Shown piece by piece: positions 5,166 through 5,182 of a stretch of 5,182 nucleotides of DNA. The notes under the pieces are model-generated. The model was not told where the DNA came from, searched no databases, and saw nothing but the letters and a program-made list of their open reading frames with translations. A program made the translations under genes and the position numbers. This DNA comes from Deltaproteobacteria bacterium (lineage in GTDB: Bacteria; Desulfobacterota; JADFXK01): assembly GCA_015233285.1 (NCBI GenBank), contig JADFYA010000273.1, positions 1 through 5,182 on the forward strand. The letters are read 5' to 3'. Position 1 is the stretch's first letter, and every line of letters starts with the position of its first letter.

Positions 5166-5182
5166 AAATACGGCAGGTTACG

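Overview
The window (5182 bp) looks like a chromosomal fragment from a selenocysteine-using bacterium. A Desulfobacterota-type (former Deltaproteobacteria) host is my best guess, based on gene style and selenoprotein richness; this is inference and no marker gene is present. Three consecutive genes on the minus strand contain in-frame TGA codons, four in all. Two sit where I expect the active-site cysteines of a rhodanese domain, one sits at the active-site position of a small thioredoxin/glutaredoxin-like protein, and one lies in the middle of a helical/winged-helix protein. Each TGA is followed, at 19-28 nt, by the apical loop of a potential hairpin, as expected of bacterial SECIS elements. 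A standard gene caller would break these genes into pieces at the TGA codons.

Layout. (1) Bases 3-1322, plus strand: the 3' part of a gene for a modular clan-A-type glycoside hydrolase, with a fibronectin-III-like module followed by a TIM barrel; its start lies outside the window. (2) Bases 1323-1350: a short convergent intergenic gap. (3) Bases 5027 down to 1351, minus strand: a compact operon-like run of five genes. In transcription order these are an ArsR-type regulator, a 149-aa Sec-containing protein with a C-terminal winged-helix-like end, a 583-aa rhodanese-DsbD fusion with two Sec codons, a 106-aa Sec-containing thioredoxin-fold protein, and a TVP38/TMEM64 (VTT domain) membrane protein. 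The first four genes are separated by only 21-39 nt and have good ribosome binding sites. (4) Bases 5028-5182: the upstream region, with a promoter-like area, a perfect short palindrome, and at the edge a pair of GC-rich palindromes typical of dispersed REP-like repeats.

How the genes may work together (inference). The DsbD-like transmembrane domain would carry electrons from cytoplasmic thioredoxin to a periplasmic thioredoxin domain. In place of the normal DsbD alpha domain, the membrane-anchored rhodanese domain carries two Sec residues in its catalytic loop. This suggests an extracytoplasmic selenol-based sulfurtransferase or persulfide/selenosulfide reductase fed with electrons across the membrane. 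The small Sec thioredoxin-like protein could be a cytoplasmic partner, the VTT protein a transport or membrane component, and the ArsR and HTH-Sec proteins regulators. The substrate (persulfide, selenium or arsenic compounds) cannot be read from the sequence.
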